Of a DNA stretch of 64,000 bases, positions 51,289 to 58,914 are shown piece by piece. Location: NCBI RefSeq assembly GCF_017377395.1, contig NZ_CP061800.1, forward strand, positions 5,415,633-5,479,632, read 5' to 3'. A program made the position numbers and the translations under genes. The first letter of the stretch is position 1; the number at the start of each line of letters is the position of its first letter. Source of the DNA: Desulfonema magnum (GTDB lineage Bacteria > Desulfobacterota > Desulfobacteria > Desulfobacterales > 4be13). The notes beneath the pieces are model-generated. The model made no database searches and was not told the DNA's origin. It worked only from the letters and a program-made list of their open reading frames with translations.

Positions 51289-53784
51289 ATGAGGAATGAA
51301 ACAGAGGTGCAAACCTGGGAAGATGCCCTGTCAGATATGATATGGACCATTGAAGCTTCCGAGGGAGAATTTTCATTGATTCTGGCGGCATGTAATTATG
51401 CGGAATTAGGAAAACGTGTGCTGAAACGCCTGCATAAAGCATGTTCCCTCTACATACAGGAGGTCAGGCTCGGTCCTGAGACAACAAATCTTTACCATAC
51501 ACTTTCTCAGGCCGTGGAAAACAAAACCCCGGATGCCATAATTGTGATGGGGTTTGATACATGTGATCATCTTGACGAGCTTTTTGGCGCTGCGAATCAG
51601 ACCCGGGAGGAATTCCGCCGAGCATTCTCCTTTCCCCTCATTCTGTGGCTCAATGACGAGGCCCTGATAAAACTGATGCGTCTTGCTCCGGATTTGGAGA
51701 ACTGGTCAGGATCGTATGTTCGCTTTGAACCTTCGGATCAGGAACTTCAGGAGGCATTGCAGGGATATGCTGCACAGTTGTTCAGGGAGATTTTGGGAGA
51801 AAAAAAAACCGAATCTTTTGAAAGAAACCGCTTTCTGTGCGACTTGTCAGATACTCAGGAATTTCAATTTTTTTTAAAAGACTTGGAAAACCGCTATTCG
51901 GATTCGGACTCGGAACTGAAAGCGAATTTATATCTTTTGCAGGGGGGGCACGAGCAACATAATGAAAAATGGGATTCAGCCATTTGCTTTTATGAAAAAA
52001 GCCTGTCTTTTTGGCAGAAAATATCTGCCTCGGAACATCAGGGAGTATTGTTCTGTTTTATGGCCCGATGCCATGAGGGAAAGGGGGATTCAGAAGGGGC
52101 AAAATCCGGTTTTCAAAAGTGTATGGAGTGCTTTGAGTCCCGTGGAGAAGTTCTGGCAAAGTGTGCTTGTGAGTTATGCGGGGTTCTGGAAAGATCCGAA
52201 GAATGGGAAGAATTGGGAAAGGTGGCGGAAAAGGCGCTGACGCAGAATCAGACCTGCGGCAACACTGCCGAATGTGCGAATTGTTACCGATTTCTGGCAG
52301 AAGCAGCATTAAATAAGGGAAAACCGAAAAAAGTCCTCGATTTGGCTGAAAAGGCGTTGGATACGCATTCTCCTGAAATTAGGGACAATGCCCGGCTGAT
52401 TCTGGCAAAAGCCCACCGATGCTTAAATGAACCTGAAAAAGCCATTGCATATCTTGAAAAAGCAAAGAAACAAGGAGAGCCGGATTTAAATCCCCAACTT
52501 TACAGCGACATACTGCTATTGCTGCATGATCTTTATTTTGAGCAGAAGCGTTATCTTGAGGCGTTTCGGATCAAACAAGATCGCTATGTTCTTGAATATC
52601 AGTTCGGTTTTCGGGCTTTTATCGGAGCGGGACGACTGAAACCCCGGCGGCAGACTCGTAACAAAAAAGGAGATATTGCTCAGGAGATTCAGGCTTCGGG
52701 ACGGTGGACTGATGTTAAAAAACTGATGCATCGGCTTGAAAATTCTAAGGATAAGCTGATTGTGCTTCACGGACAGTCCGGCGTGGGAAAGAGTTCAATT
52801 TTGGAGGCCGGGCTGGAACCGGCACTGAAAGGCAAGCGCATTCAAGGCCGCTCTGTTCTGCCAGTTCTGATGAGAAGTTATGTCAATTGGATGACGGAAT
52901 TGAAACTGCGTCTCTCCGAGGCTTTAAAAATCTCCGAGGTTTCAGAAGAAATCTTGGATGAACTGAAGAAAAACGACGAGCGGAATTTTCTGACCGTATT
53001 GATTTTTGACCAGTTCGAGGAATTCCTTTTTGCCAATCCGAACCCGGGTGACCGGGAAAAATTTTACGGTTTTTTAAATGACTGCCTTGATAAGATTTCT
53101 TTTGTGAAAGTGATATTGTCTCTGAGAGAGGATTATCTGCATTATCTTTTGGAAAGCGAGGGGTTTGTGGAAGCTAATATCATGGATCGGGATATCCTGG
53201 CCCGGAAAATCCGCTATCCATTGGGAAATTTTACAAAGAACGATGCCAAAGAGGTTATCCTAAGCCTGACCCAACGCTCTCAATTCCGACTGGAAGATCA
53301 GTTGATTGATAACATTGTGGATGATTTGGCTAAAGATTCAAAAGGAGTGCGGCCCATTGAATTGCAGATTGTCGGAACCCGGATTGAGGAAAAGACCATT
53401 GATTCTCTGGAGAAATACAGGCCCAAAGAGGAACTGATTTCAGATTTTTTAGAGGAGGCTGTGGGAGACTGCGGAATGGAAAACAAAGATGCGGCCAATC
53501 TGATTCTGTATCTGCTTACGGATGAGAATTTCACTCGGCCTCTGAAAACCCGTGCGGAAATAAAAAACGAATTAAAGAGACTATGGCTTGAAATTGATAC
53601 CCACCAGTTAGATTTCATATTGAAAATATTGCTGGGATCAGGGTTAATTTTTCGGTGGTGTTCTAAAACTGGACTTGCTCCGATATTTACCAAATTGATT
53701 CAGAGGGTTAAAAAGTTCAGCTCCACTTTTAGAACATTACCGTTTAGATCATACAATCATGTTATGGAATGCAGAGACTGGTGA
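51289..53784 (+). pseudogene. nSTAND1-type NTPase with TPR region, cut off by a MITE before its WD40 domain
   Basis: From ATG 51289 the protein has an N-terminal ~190-residue domain of unknown type (FSLILAACNYAELGKRVLKR). A TPR-like region follows at ~220-440 (GDSEGAKSGFQKCMECFE, EPEKAIAYLEKAKKQGEPDL), then an nSTAND1 NTPase: Walker A KLIVLHGQSGVGKSSILEAG, Walker B FLTVLIFDQFEEFLFANPN, sensor KVILSLREDYLHYLLESEGF and arm LDFILKILLGSGLIFRW. After FRW the frame enters the 53658-53740 MITE and ends out of register at 53784. The WD40 sensor that normally follows is encoded from 53741 in another frame. STAND-WD40 proteins are signalling or anti-phage switches; this one is disabled unless the fragments act separately. 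Confidence 0.87.
53658..53740. mobile_element. MITE family copy 3, splitting the nSTAND-WD40 gene
   Basis: GTGTTCTAAAACTGGACTTG ... AGCTCCACTTTTAGAACATTAC is the reverse complement homologue of copies 1 and 2 (GTGGAGCT, AGTCCAGTTTTRGAACA). It lies exactly between the end of nSTAND-like sequence and the start of WD40-like sequence. Confidence 0.88.
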
Positions 53785-54427
53785 CTTAATTCATACATTA
53801 GAGGGGCATAAAGATTCCGTCAGGGTCGCCAATTTCAGTCCGGATAGCAAAATTCTGGCTTCGGGAAGCTGGGACAATACTGTCAAATTATGGGATTTGG
53901 AAAGCGGACGGGAAATCAAAAAATTAGAAGGACATTCTCATTCCGTTACCAGCGTTGATTTTAGTCCGGACGGCAATAGGCTTGCATCAGGCAGTTGGGA
54001 TAATACAATCAGATTATGGAATATAAAAAATGGCAGGGAGCTTAACGTATTAAAAGGGCATAGCAATTCTGTTACAAGTATTAAATTCAGTCCTGATAGA
54101 AAAATTCTTGCCTCAGGAAGTTTTGACTGCACAATCAAAATATGGGATATGGAAAAATTTATTGTTCTCAACACATTAAAAGGTCATTCCAATCCTGTCA
54201 ACAGCATCAGCTTCAGCCCTGATGGTGATATGCTTGTATCGGGAAGTTGGGACAAAACGATTAAGTTGTGGGATATGAAAAGCAGGAGCGAACGCAAAAA
54301 ACAAAACGAATGGGATTTGGATTCTCTTTTATTGTGTGCCTGTAAATGGTTGCATGGCTATCTGAAAAACAACCCAAATGTGAGCGAAGAGGATCGGTGT
54401 TTGTGTGATGATATCTTAGGGGAATGA
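53741..54427 (+). pseudogene. WD40 repeat domain, C-terminal half of the split nSTAND gene
   Basis: The frame begins DHTIMLWNAETGDLIHTLEG, i.e. in the middle of a blade, and runs through four complete WD40 blades (SPDSKILASGSWDNTVKLWD, SPDGNRLASGSWDNTIRLWN and so on) to a C-terminal helix LLLCACKWLHGYLKNNPNVS and the tail EEDRCLCDDILGE. If translated separately it could start at ATG 53759. A closed propeller needs about seven blades, so the first ones were lost along with part of the NTPase arm when the MITE arrived or by later deletion. The tail sequence is the parent type for the repeats found downstream. Confidence 0.87.
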
Positions 54428-54735
54428 TTATTTTTTTTTCTCTCTCTACAGGGATTTTCTATAAGAACAGGGATTAATAAGAAACTGAAAACCTCAATGC
54501 CAAGCTGAACGAGGAAGAGCGGTGTCTGTGTGATGATATATTGGGGAACAGTGATCCGCCGTTGTCCGAACCCTGATTAAAGGATGAAAAGATTTTCAGG
54601 ATTTGTGTCCGGCCGGATTCACAGGAATCTTCCTGATGAGCAGGAAAACTGAGATCAGGAAAATCCCTGAATCCTTTAATCTGGGTTCGGACAGCGGGGA
54701 CAACCGGAGATCGCAAATCGTAAGGAGAATTTAAT
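54428..54735. repeat. Tail repeat a: linker, nSTAND C-tail copy and 139-bp palindrome
   Basis: 54409-54478 (ending GGGATTTTCTATAAGAACAG) is repeated at 57752-57815. 54496 on encodes NAKLNEEERCLCDDILGNSD PPLSEP-stop, a variant of the WD40 gene's tail. 54559-54697 is an imperfect palindrome (CCGTTGTCCGAACCCTGATT ... TCTGGGTTCGGACAGCGG). A leader GGACAACCGGAGATCGCAA then leads to the BrnT start. Confidence 0.85.
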
Positions 54736-55044
54736 TTGGATATTTGGCACACCCTGAACGGCTTTGATTTCGTATGGGATGAGAAAAAAGCCCGAAAAAA
54801 TCTGATATCCCATAACATTTCTTTTGAAGAAGCATGTGAAGTATTCTTTGATCCTTTTTATAAATTGGAAGATGCAAGCCGGCACGGAGAGGAGCGACGG
54901 GGACTTATCGGTTACTCGGAATCCGGTCGGATGCTTTATGTCGTTTCAGTAGAAAAAGGAGATGAGGCATGGCGGATCGTATCCGCAAGAAAAGCTGTCA
55001 AAAAGGAGAGGAGACAATATGAAGAAGAAAATGATTTTGTCTGA
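54736..55044 (+). CDS. brnT: BrnT family toxin
   Basis: A 102-residue RelE-fold ribonuclease toxin: FVWDEKKARKNLISHNISFE and EACEVFFDPFYKLEDASRHG match the BrnT start, followed by EERRGLIGYSESGRMLYVVS and WRIVSARKAVKKERRQYEE, which carries the catalytic basic residues. The start is TTG 54736 with AAGGAG upstream. It overlaps the antitoxin gene by 26 bp. BrnT cleaves RNA when its BrnA partner is degraded under stress. Confidence 0.9.
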   Translation: MDIWHTLNGFDFVWDEKKARKNLISHNISFEEACEVFFDPFYKLEDASRHGEERRGLIGYSESGRMLYVVSVEKGDEAWRIVSARKAVKKERRQYEEENDFV

Positions 55045-55291
55045 AGACAGACAGGCAACTACAATACAGCTAAAAATACCTGCCGACGTGTCAGATGACC
55101 TGGAGCGTGTGGCCCGGGCAAAAGGTATGGCGGATTGTCAGCCGCTTATCCGATTCTATGTGGGGCAGGGACTCCGAAAGGACTTAGCCGAACTTCGGAA
55201 AAAGAATGCCGCACAGGAGGCAAGGAAGGTCTTGGGAAAGCACAATGTTGATCCCCGAATCATTGATGAGGTCATGGCTGCTGTGAGCTAA
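55019..55291 (+). CDS. brnA: BrnA-type antitoxin
   Basis: A 90-residue protein starting at ATG 55019 (AGGAGAGGAGACAAT upstream) within the brnT end. It has a ribbon-helix-helix-like core (ATTIQLKIPADVSDDLERVA) and a helical C-terminus (LRKKNAAQEARKVLGKHN). Position and size fit the cognate antitoxin of BrnT, which also autoregulates the operon. Sequence is divergent from classic BrnA, so the name rests partly on the partner. Confidence 0.75.
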   Translation: MKKKMILSEDRQATTIQLKIPADVSDDLERVARAKGMADCQPLIRFYVGQGLRKDLAELRKKNAAQEARKVLGKHNVDPRIIDEVMAAVS

Positions 55292-55341
55292 CTGACTCTC
55301 CGGAAAGTTCCCCTCACCTGATGAAACAAAGGAGATTTTTC

Positions 55342-55638
55342 ATGTTACCCAAAAACAGACCAACCCACCCCGGGGAATTTATCAGAGAAGATATTCTGAA
55401 GAAATTATCTGTAACAGAGAAAGAACTGGCGAAAGCGATAGGCGTATCGCCCGAAACCATCAGCAGAATTATTAATGAGGAAGAGCGAATCTCCGCTGAC
55501 ATGGCTCTGCGTCTGGGCAGATTCACAAAAACAACGCCCGAAATGTGGCTGAATCTGCAAGCAGCGGTTGATCTGTGGGATGCCTGCCATTCTCAGCATT
55601 TTGAGGAAATCAGAAAAATAGAGCCTTATGCGGCCTGA
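55342..55638 (+). CDS. higA: HigA family antitoxin, without adjacent HigB
   Basis: A 98-residue XRE helix-turn-helix protein of the HigA/VapI type: RPTHPGEFIREDILKKLSVT, ELAKAIGVSPETISRIINEE and RLGRFTKTTPEMWLNLQAAV. Strong AAAGGAG before ATG 55342. Normally higB precedes higA; here BrnTA precedes, so this is an orphan or a solitary antitoxin that may neutralise the HigB encoded at 56143. It is similar to the HigA at 56433. Confidence 0.88.
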   Translation: MLPKNRPTHPGEFIREDILKKLSVTEKELAKAIGVSPETISRIINEEERISADMALRLGRFTKTTPEMWLNLQAAVDLWDACHSQHFEEIRKIEPYAA

Positions 55639-55674
55639 GATGAAAAATATCCAAGATTTGCCAATGGCTCTACG

Positions 55675-55930
55675 CTCTTATGTCCAATGCCAAGCTGAAC
55701 GAGGAGGAGCGGTGTTTGTGTGATGATATATTGGGGGACAGTGATCCACCGTTGTCCGAACCCTGATTAAAGGATGAAAAGATTTTCAGGATTTGTGTCC
55801 TGCCGGATTCTCAGGAATCTTCCTGATGATCGGAAAAACCGAAATCAGGAAAATCCCCGAATCTTTTAATCAGGGTTCGGGCAACGGGGACAACCGGAGA
55901 TCGCAACTCGTAAAATACAAAGGAGGAATT
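55675..55930. repeat. Tail repeat b: nSTAND C-tail copy and 139-bp palindrome
   Basis: The tail copy reads WLYALMSNAKLNEEERCLCD then DILGDSDPPLSEP-stop. The palindrome is 55749-55887 (CCGTTGTCCGAACCCTGATT ... AATCAGGGTTCGGGCAACGG). Leader GGACAACCGGAGATCGCAAC then AAAGGAGGAATT leads into the next antitoxin gene. Confidence 0.85.
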
Positions 55931-56146
55931 ATGCAAAAACGGAGAATTGAATATAATTCGCCTGTGGATGCGCTTACAGCAATAAGCAAACGTCTCACAG
56001 GCTATGATAACAAATACAGCATGGATTCGGAGGACTTTTTTGACAAATATGGCAAGGGACTGGCGGAGGACACCGAGGACTTTGTCAACTGGTCAAACGA
56101 TTATCAGCATTATATGGCAATACTTCCGGGGCTGAGTCTGTTATGA
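55931..56146 (+). CDS. TumA-like antitoxin, C-terminus altered
   Basis: A 71-residue protein nearly identical over 61 residues to the one at 57035 (RIEYNSPVDALTAISKRLTG, DFFDKYGKGLAEDTEDFVNW). From residue 66 it differs: ILPGLSLL replaces VRNEIERQLKNAA. The cognate TumE toxin is missing, and the stop overlaps the HigB start (ATGA). It looks like a recombination product in which the end of tumA and all of tumE were replaced by the higBA pair. Confidence 0.7.
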   Translation: MQKRRIEYNSPVDALTAISKRLTGYDNKYSMDSEDFFDKYGKGLAEDTEDFVNWSNDYQHYMAILPGLSLL

Positions 56147-56424
56147 TTAAAACATTCAAACAGAATTGGCTTGAAGCTTTTTTTCATGGAGGAAAACACA
56201 AGCGGGTTCCTTCTCAGTTGAAACGTCAGTTGAGACATAAGCTTGATATGCTGAATTCAGCTTCAGTGCTGAGAGATCTGGAATCACCACCGGGAAATCA
56301 TCTTCATCCATTGAGCAGGGAGCGTGAAGGAGAGTATGCGATTTCTGTCAATGGTCCGTGGAGACTCTGTTTCCGATTTGAAAACGGTGATGCCTATGAC
56401 GTGGAACTCGTACAATATCATTAG
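56143..56424 (+). CDS. higB: HigB family toxin (RelE fold mRNA interferase)
   Basis: A 93-residue toxin: TFKQNWLEAFFHGGKHKRVP, LKRQLRHKLDMLNSASVLRD, PPGNHLHPLSREREGEYAIS and VNGPWRLCFRFENGDAYDVE, the standard HigB/RelE order with the basic catalytic face. It cleaves mRNA at the ribosome. Followed eight bases later by HigA. Translation is coupled to the upstream TumA-like frame by a 4-bp overlap. Confidence 0.93.
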   Translation: MIKTFKQNWLEAFFHGGKHKRVPSQLKRQLRHKLDMLNSASVLRDLESPPGNHLHPLSREREGEYAISVNGPWRLCFRFENGDAYDVELVQYH

Positions 56425-56432
56425 GAGACATC

Positions 56433-56732
56433 ATGCTGCCGAAACACAGAAGACCGACACATCCGGGAGAAATTTTAAAATATGAATATCTTGACCTTCT
56501 CGGAATGACCGAATCACAACTTGCCGAATTTATTGGAATATCCCTGAACACTGTAAACGAGCTTGTCAGCGGGGAACATCCTGTCAGTTCCGACATCGCA
56601 TTTCGTCTGGCACGATTCTTCAACACAAGCACAGAATTCTGGCTTAACCTGCAAAGAAATGTTGATTTATGGGACACATTTCAGGCTCACAGCCACGAAT
56701 ATGAGAAAATCAGTCCGCTGAAAACAGTCTGA
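56433..56732 (+). CDS. higA: HigA family antitoxin
   Basis: A 99-residue XRE-type antitoxin: RPTHPGEILKYEYLDLLGMT, QLAEFIGISLNTVNELVSGE and AFRLARFFNTSTEFWLNLQR. It is the cognate partner of the HigB encoded just upstream (toxin-first order is usual for higBA) and probably represses the operon. Confidence 0.93.
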   Translation: MLPKHRRPTHPGEILKYEYLDLLGMTESQLAEFIGISLNTVNELVSGEHPVSSDIAFRLARFFNTSTEFWLNLQRNVDLWDTFQAHSHEYEKISPLKTV

Positions 56733-56781
56733 ACCGAGGTTCAGGCATAACACCCCGGTTCAGGGTTCTTTACTAACTGAA

Positions 56782-57034
56782 AAGCTCCAGTGCCAAGCTG
56801 AACGAGGAAGAGCGGTGTCTGTGTGATGATATATTGGCTGACCCCTGATTCACCGTTGTCCGAACCCTGATTAAAGGATGAAAAGATTTTCAGGATTTGT
56901 GTCCGGCCGGATTCTCAGGAATCTTCCTTATCATCGGAAAAACCGAAATCAGGAAAATCCCCGAATCTTTTAATCAGGGTTCGGGCAACGGGGATAACCC
57001 GATATCAAAACTCATAAAATACAAAGGAGGAATT
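56782..57034. repeat. Tail repeat c: nSTAND C-tail copy and 141-bp palindrome
   Basis: The tail copy encodes SAKLNEEERCLCDDILADP-stop. The palindrome is 56851-56991 (CCGTTGTCCGAACCCTGATT ... AATCAGGGTTCGGGCAACGG). Leader GGATAACCCGATATCAAAAC and AAAGGAGGAATT precede the tumA gene. Tail endings differ between copies a/b (SDPPLSEP) and c (ADP). Confidence 0.85.
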
Positions 57035-57265
57035 ATGCAAAAACAAAGAATTGAATATGATTCACCTGTGGATGCGCTCATAGCAATAACCAAACGTCTC
57101 ACAGGCTATGAAAACAAATACAACATGGATTCGGAGGATTTTTTTCACAAATATGGCAAGGGACTGGCGGAGGACACCGCGGACTTTGTCAACTGGTCAA
57201 ACGATTATCAGCATTATATGGCAGTCAGGAACGAAATAGAAAGGCAATTGAAAAATGCCGCATGA
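57035..57265 (+). CDS. TumA-like antitoxin
   Basis: A 76-residue protein, the intact version of the truncated copy at 55931: RIEYDSPVDALIAITKRLTG, DSEDFFHKYGKGLAEDTADF and a helical C-terminus NEIERQLKNAA. It overlaps the TumE-family gene by 11 bp. The small size, the order and the TumE partner support an antitoxin role. Confidence 0.75.
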   Translation: MQKQRIEYDSPVDALIAITKRLTGYENKYNMDSEDFFHKYGKGLAEDTADFVNWSNDYQHYMAVRNEIERQLKNAA

Positions 57266-57638
57266 CATGATATCCCATTATCTCAGCCAGATCGAATCCG
57301 CCATCCGGGGATTAAGAGACGCTTACACAGAACGATATAAAGAAGAAATCCTGGGATATGACCGTGCAAACCTGCGAATCAGAATTCGTTTTCTGAGCGG
57401 ATATCTTCTGGAACTGAACGAAGCGATCATTCTAAAAGCAGGACAGATAAAATATCTTGACTATCGCTATCATTTTCAGGACAGAGAAAACAACCTTGTT
57501 TTCCGATATGACAATACGCCGCATTTTCCAAATATTGACAGCTTTCCTCATCACAAACACCTTAAAAGTGAAGTGATTCCGTCTGACAAACCTTCAATAC
57601 TCAAGGTGATTGAGGAAGTATCTATGCAGGTTTATTGA
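57255..57638 (+). CDS. tumE: TumE family toxin (DUF6516)
   Basis: A 127-residue protein with the DUF6516/TumE pattern: GYDRANLRIRIRFLSGYLLE, YLDYRYHFQDRENNLVFRYD, NTPHFPNIDSFPHHKHLKSE; the HHKH motif near residue 97 is the strongest family mark. The family is annotated as the toxin of a type II toxin-antitoxin pair. Start ATG 57255 within the tumA end. It is the last toxin-antitoxin module of the series. Confidence 0.85.
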   Translation: MPHDMISHYLSQIESAIRGLRDAYTERYKEEILGYDRANLRIRIRFLSGYLLELNEAIILKAGQIKYLDYRYHFQDRENNLVFRYDNTPHFPNIDSFPHHKHLKSEVIPSDKPSILKVIEEVSMQVY

Positions 57639-58187
57639 AAAAGATCACCCTTTATACTTGTTGGACTAATGTGCTAATGGCTGCATCTCTACCTGAAAAA
57701 CCCCAATGTCAAGCTGAACGAGGAAGATCGGTGTCTGTGTGATGATATATTGGGGGAATGATTATTTTTTTTTCTCTCTCTACAGGGATTTTCTATAAGA
57801 ATAGGGATTGATAAGAAAAGGATTGAAATCCCGTTCTTATACGAAATCCTTGTAGCGATGCAGGGTGGGCAAAAGCGAAGCATGGCCCACCATATTCTTT
57901 CGGTGGGCATTTCATCCCTGCTCTGCAAACACTGAAGAAAACCAAATGCCAAGCTGAACGATGAAGAGCGGTGTCTGTGTGATGACATATTGGCCTCTGA
58001 ACCATAGATTGGCTGCATCCTTTTATAATAGCATCCAAATTCTGGAACAAGAAGCTGATTGGGCGGTGAACCAATCAACAAAGGAGAACTGAAAAATGAC
58101 AACAGCAGTCCGAAACCTTTTTATAACGCGGTCAGGATACACAGGTGTTATAAAAACGGTGGAAAAATCGAGATGCATTTCAAGCTG
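57639..58187. repeat. Tail repeats d and e with flanking remnants
   Basis: Copy d (57680-57760) encodes WLHLYLKNPNVKLNEEDRCL then CDDILGE-stop, the copy closest to the WD40 gene's own end, and the ~60 bp after it (CTCTCTCTACAGGGATTTTC) repeat the DNA after the WD40 gene. Copy e (57945-57995) encodes NAKLNDEERCLCDDILAS. Between them, 57856-57906 is a GGTGGGC/GCCCACC hairpin. A 44-codon frame at 58096 with a good AAAGGAG runs into the half-MITE at 58188 and is probably a gene start cut by it. Confidence 0.75.
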
Positions 58188-58265
58188 CTACAAACATGTC
58201 GCCCCTATGGGCCTTTGCCGATATCCCCTAAATCCGTTATAATCAGAAAAAACCTTGATCATCGA
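58188..58265. mobile_element. Half-MITE end (CCCTAAATCCGTTATAATCAG) and TGATCATCGAGT end
   Basis: GCTACAAACATGTCGCCCCT to CCCTAAATCCGTTATAATCA matches the right half of the 48161-48339 MITE and the right end of the 16674-17774 IS. It is followed by TTGATCATCGAGTGAAAC, an end of the 37812/63567 repeat type. Two families abut here. Confidence 0.65.
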
Positions 58266-58293
58266 GTGAAACCTTATTGCATTTCCCTCTTGT

Positions 58294-58914
58294 TTATTGA
58301 GTTTCCAGAGATCGGGCTGCCCCGTAAGCCACCGTAAACTGCGGGTGAGGCAGCACATGAATGTCCCGGAACAATTCATCTTCTATGGCGGTGACCAGTC
58401 CCGGGTTATTGGCCGCGCCGCCATCCAGATAAAAATCGTCCTCCATGTCCTGGCTGCCAGCCAGATTGACAATTCGCCGGGCAACGGATTCATGCAGCCC
58501 CTGTATAATGCGTTCCCTGGAAATGCCTTTTGCCATCAGAGAAACCATTTCGCTTTCGGCAAAAACAGCGCAGGTGCTGTTGAAGCAGGGCAGGGCATAT
58601 CCCAGATGAATACCGACTCTGCCGCCGTAGGTGAGCAGCAGAAACATGATATGCTGGGTGATGAAGCGTAATTTGAAAACCATCACCATTGACCTCCTTT
58701 TATAAATGACGAACAGGGCAGTGATTATGGCAGTGATGCCCAGAAGCATCAGTCCGGGAACCAGCTTCAGATGGCCGGTGAGGGAGCGGTGCAACAACAA
58801 GGTAAATGTTGTGGCATAATCTGTCCCGTCCGCAGTTTCTTCAATCAGAATGAGCGATTCTTTGCGGGCCTGCGGGCCGGACTTGTCCAGGCCGGGATCA
58901 TGGGTATCACTCAT
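58294..58914 (-). CDS. Chimeric protein: iron-sulfur membrane protein start joined to BadF/HgdC-type ATPase end
   Basis: A 206-residue frame from ATG 58914, overlapping the cobN-like stop (ATGA). Residues 1-110 are a membrane segment with one helix (PGLMLLGITAIITALFVIY) followed by KLRFITQHIMFLLLTYGGRV and GIHLGYALPCF, the usual opening of a multi-span 4Fe-4S protein just before its Cys cluster. At residue ~112 it switches to NSTCAVFAESEMVSLMAKGI, SRERIIQGLHESVARRIVNL and DDFYLDGGAANNPGLVTAIE, the C-terminal half of a BadF/BadG/HgdC 2-hydroxyacyl-CoA dehydratase activator. The rest of both genes is missing, so a deletion has fused them in frame. It may be translated but is unlikely to perform either original task. 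Confidence 0.8.
   Translation of the reverse strand: MSDTHDPGLDKSGPQARKESLILIEETADGTDYATTFTLLLHRSLTGHLKLVPGLMLLGITAIITALFVIYKRRSMVMVFKLRFITQHIMFLLLTYGGRVGIHLGYALPCFNSTCAVFAESEMVSLMAKGISRERIIQGLHESVARRIVNLAGSQDMEDDFYLDGGAANNPGLVTAIEDELFRDIHVLPHPQFTVAYGAARSLETQ

Noticed and set aside
54559..56991. True integron attC sites
   Set aside because: The ends do not match the RYYYAAC and GTTRRRY core sites and no integron integrase is visible, so only a cassette-like resemblance is claimed.
58096..58230. 44-codon gene with a good ribosome site
   Set aside because: It runs directly into a half-MITE, so it is at best a cut-off gene start; noted in the repeat entry only.
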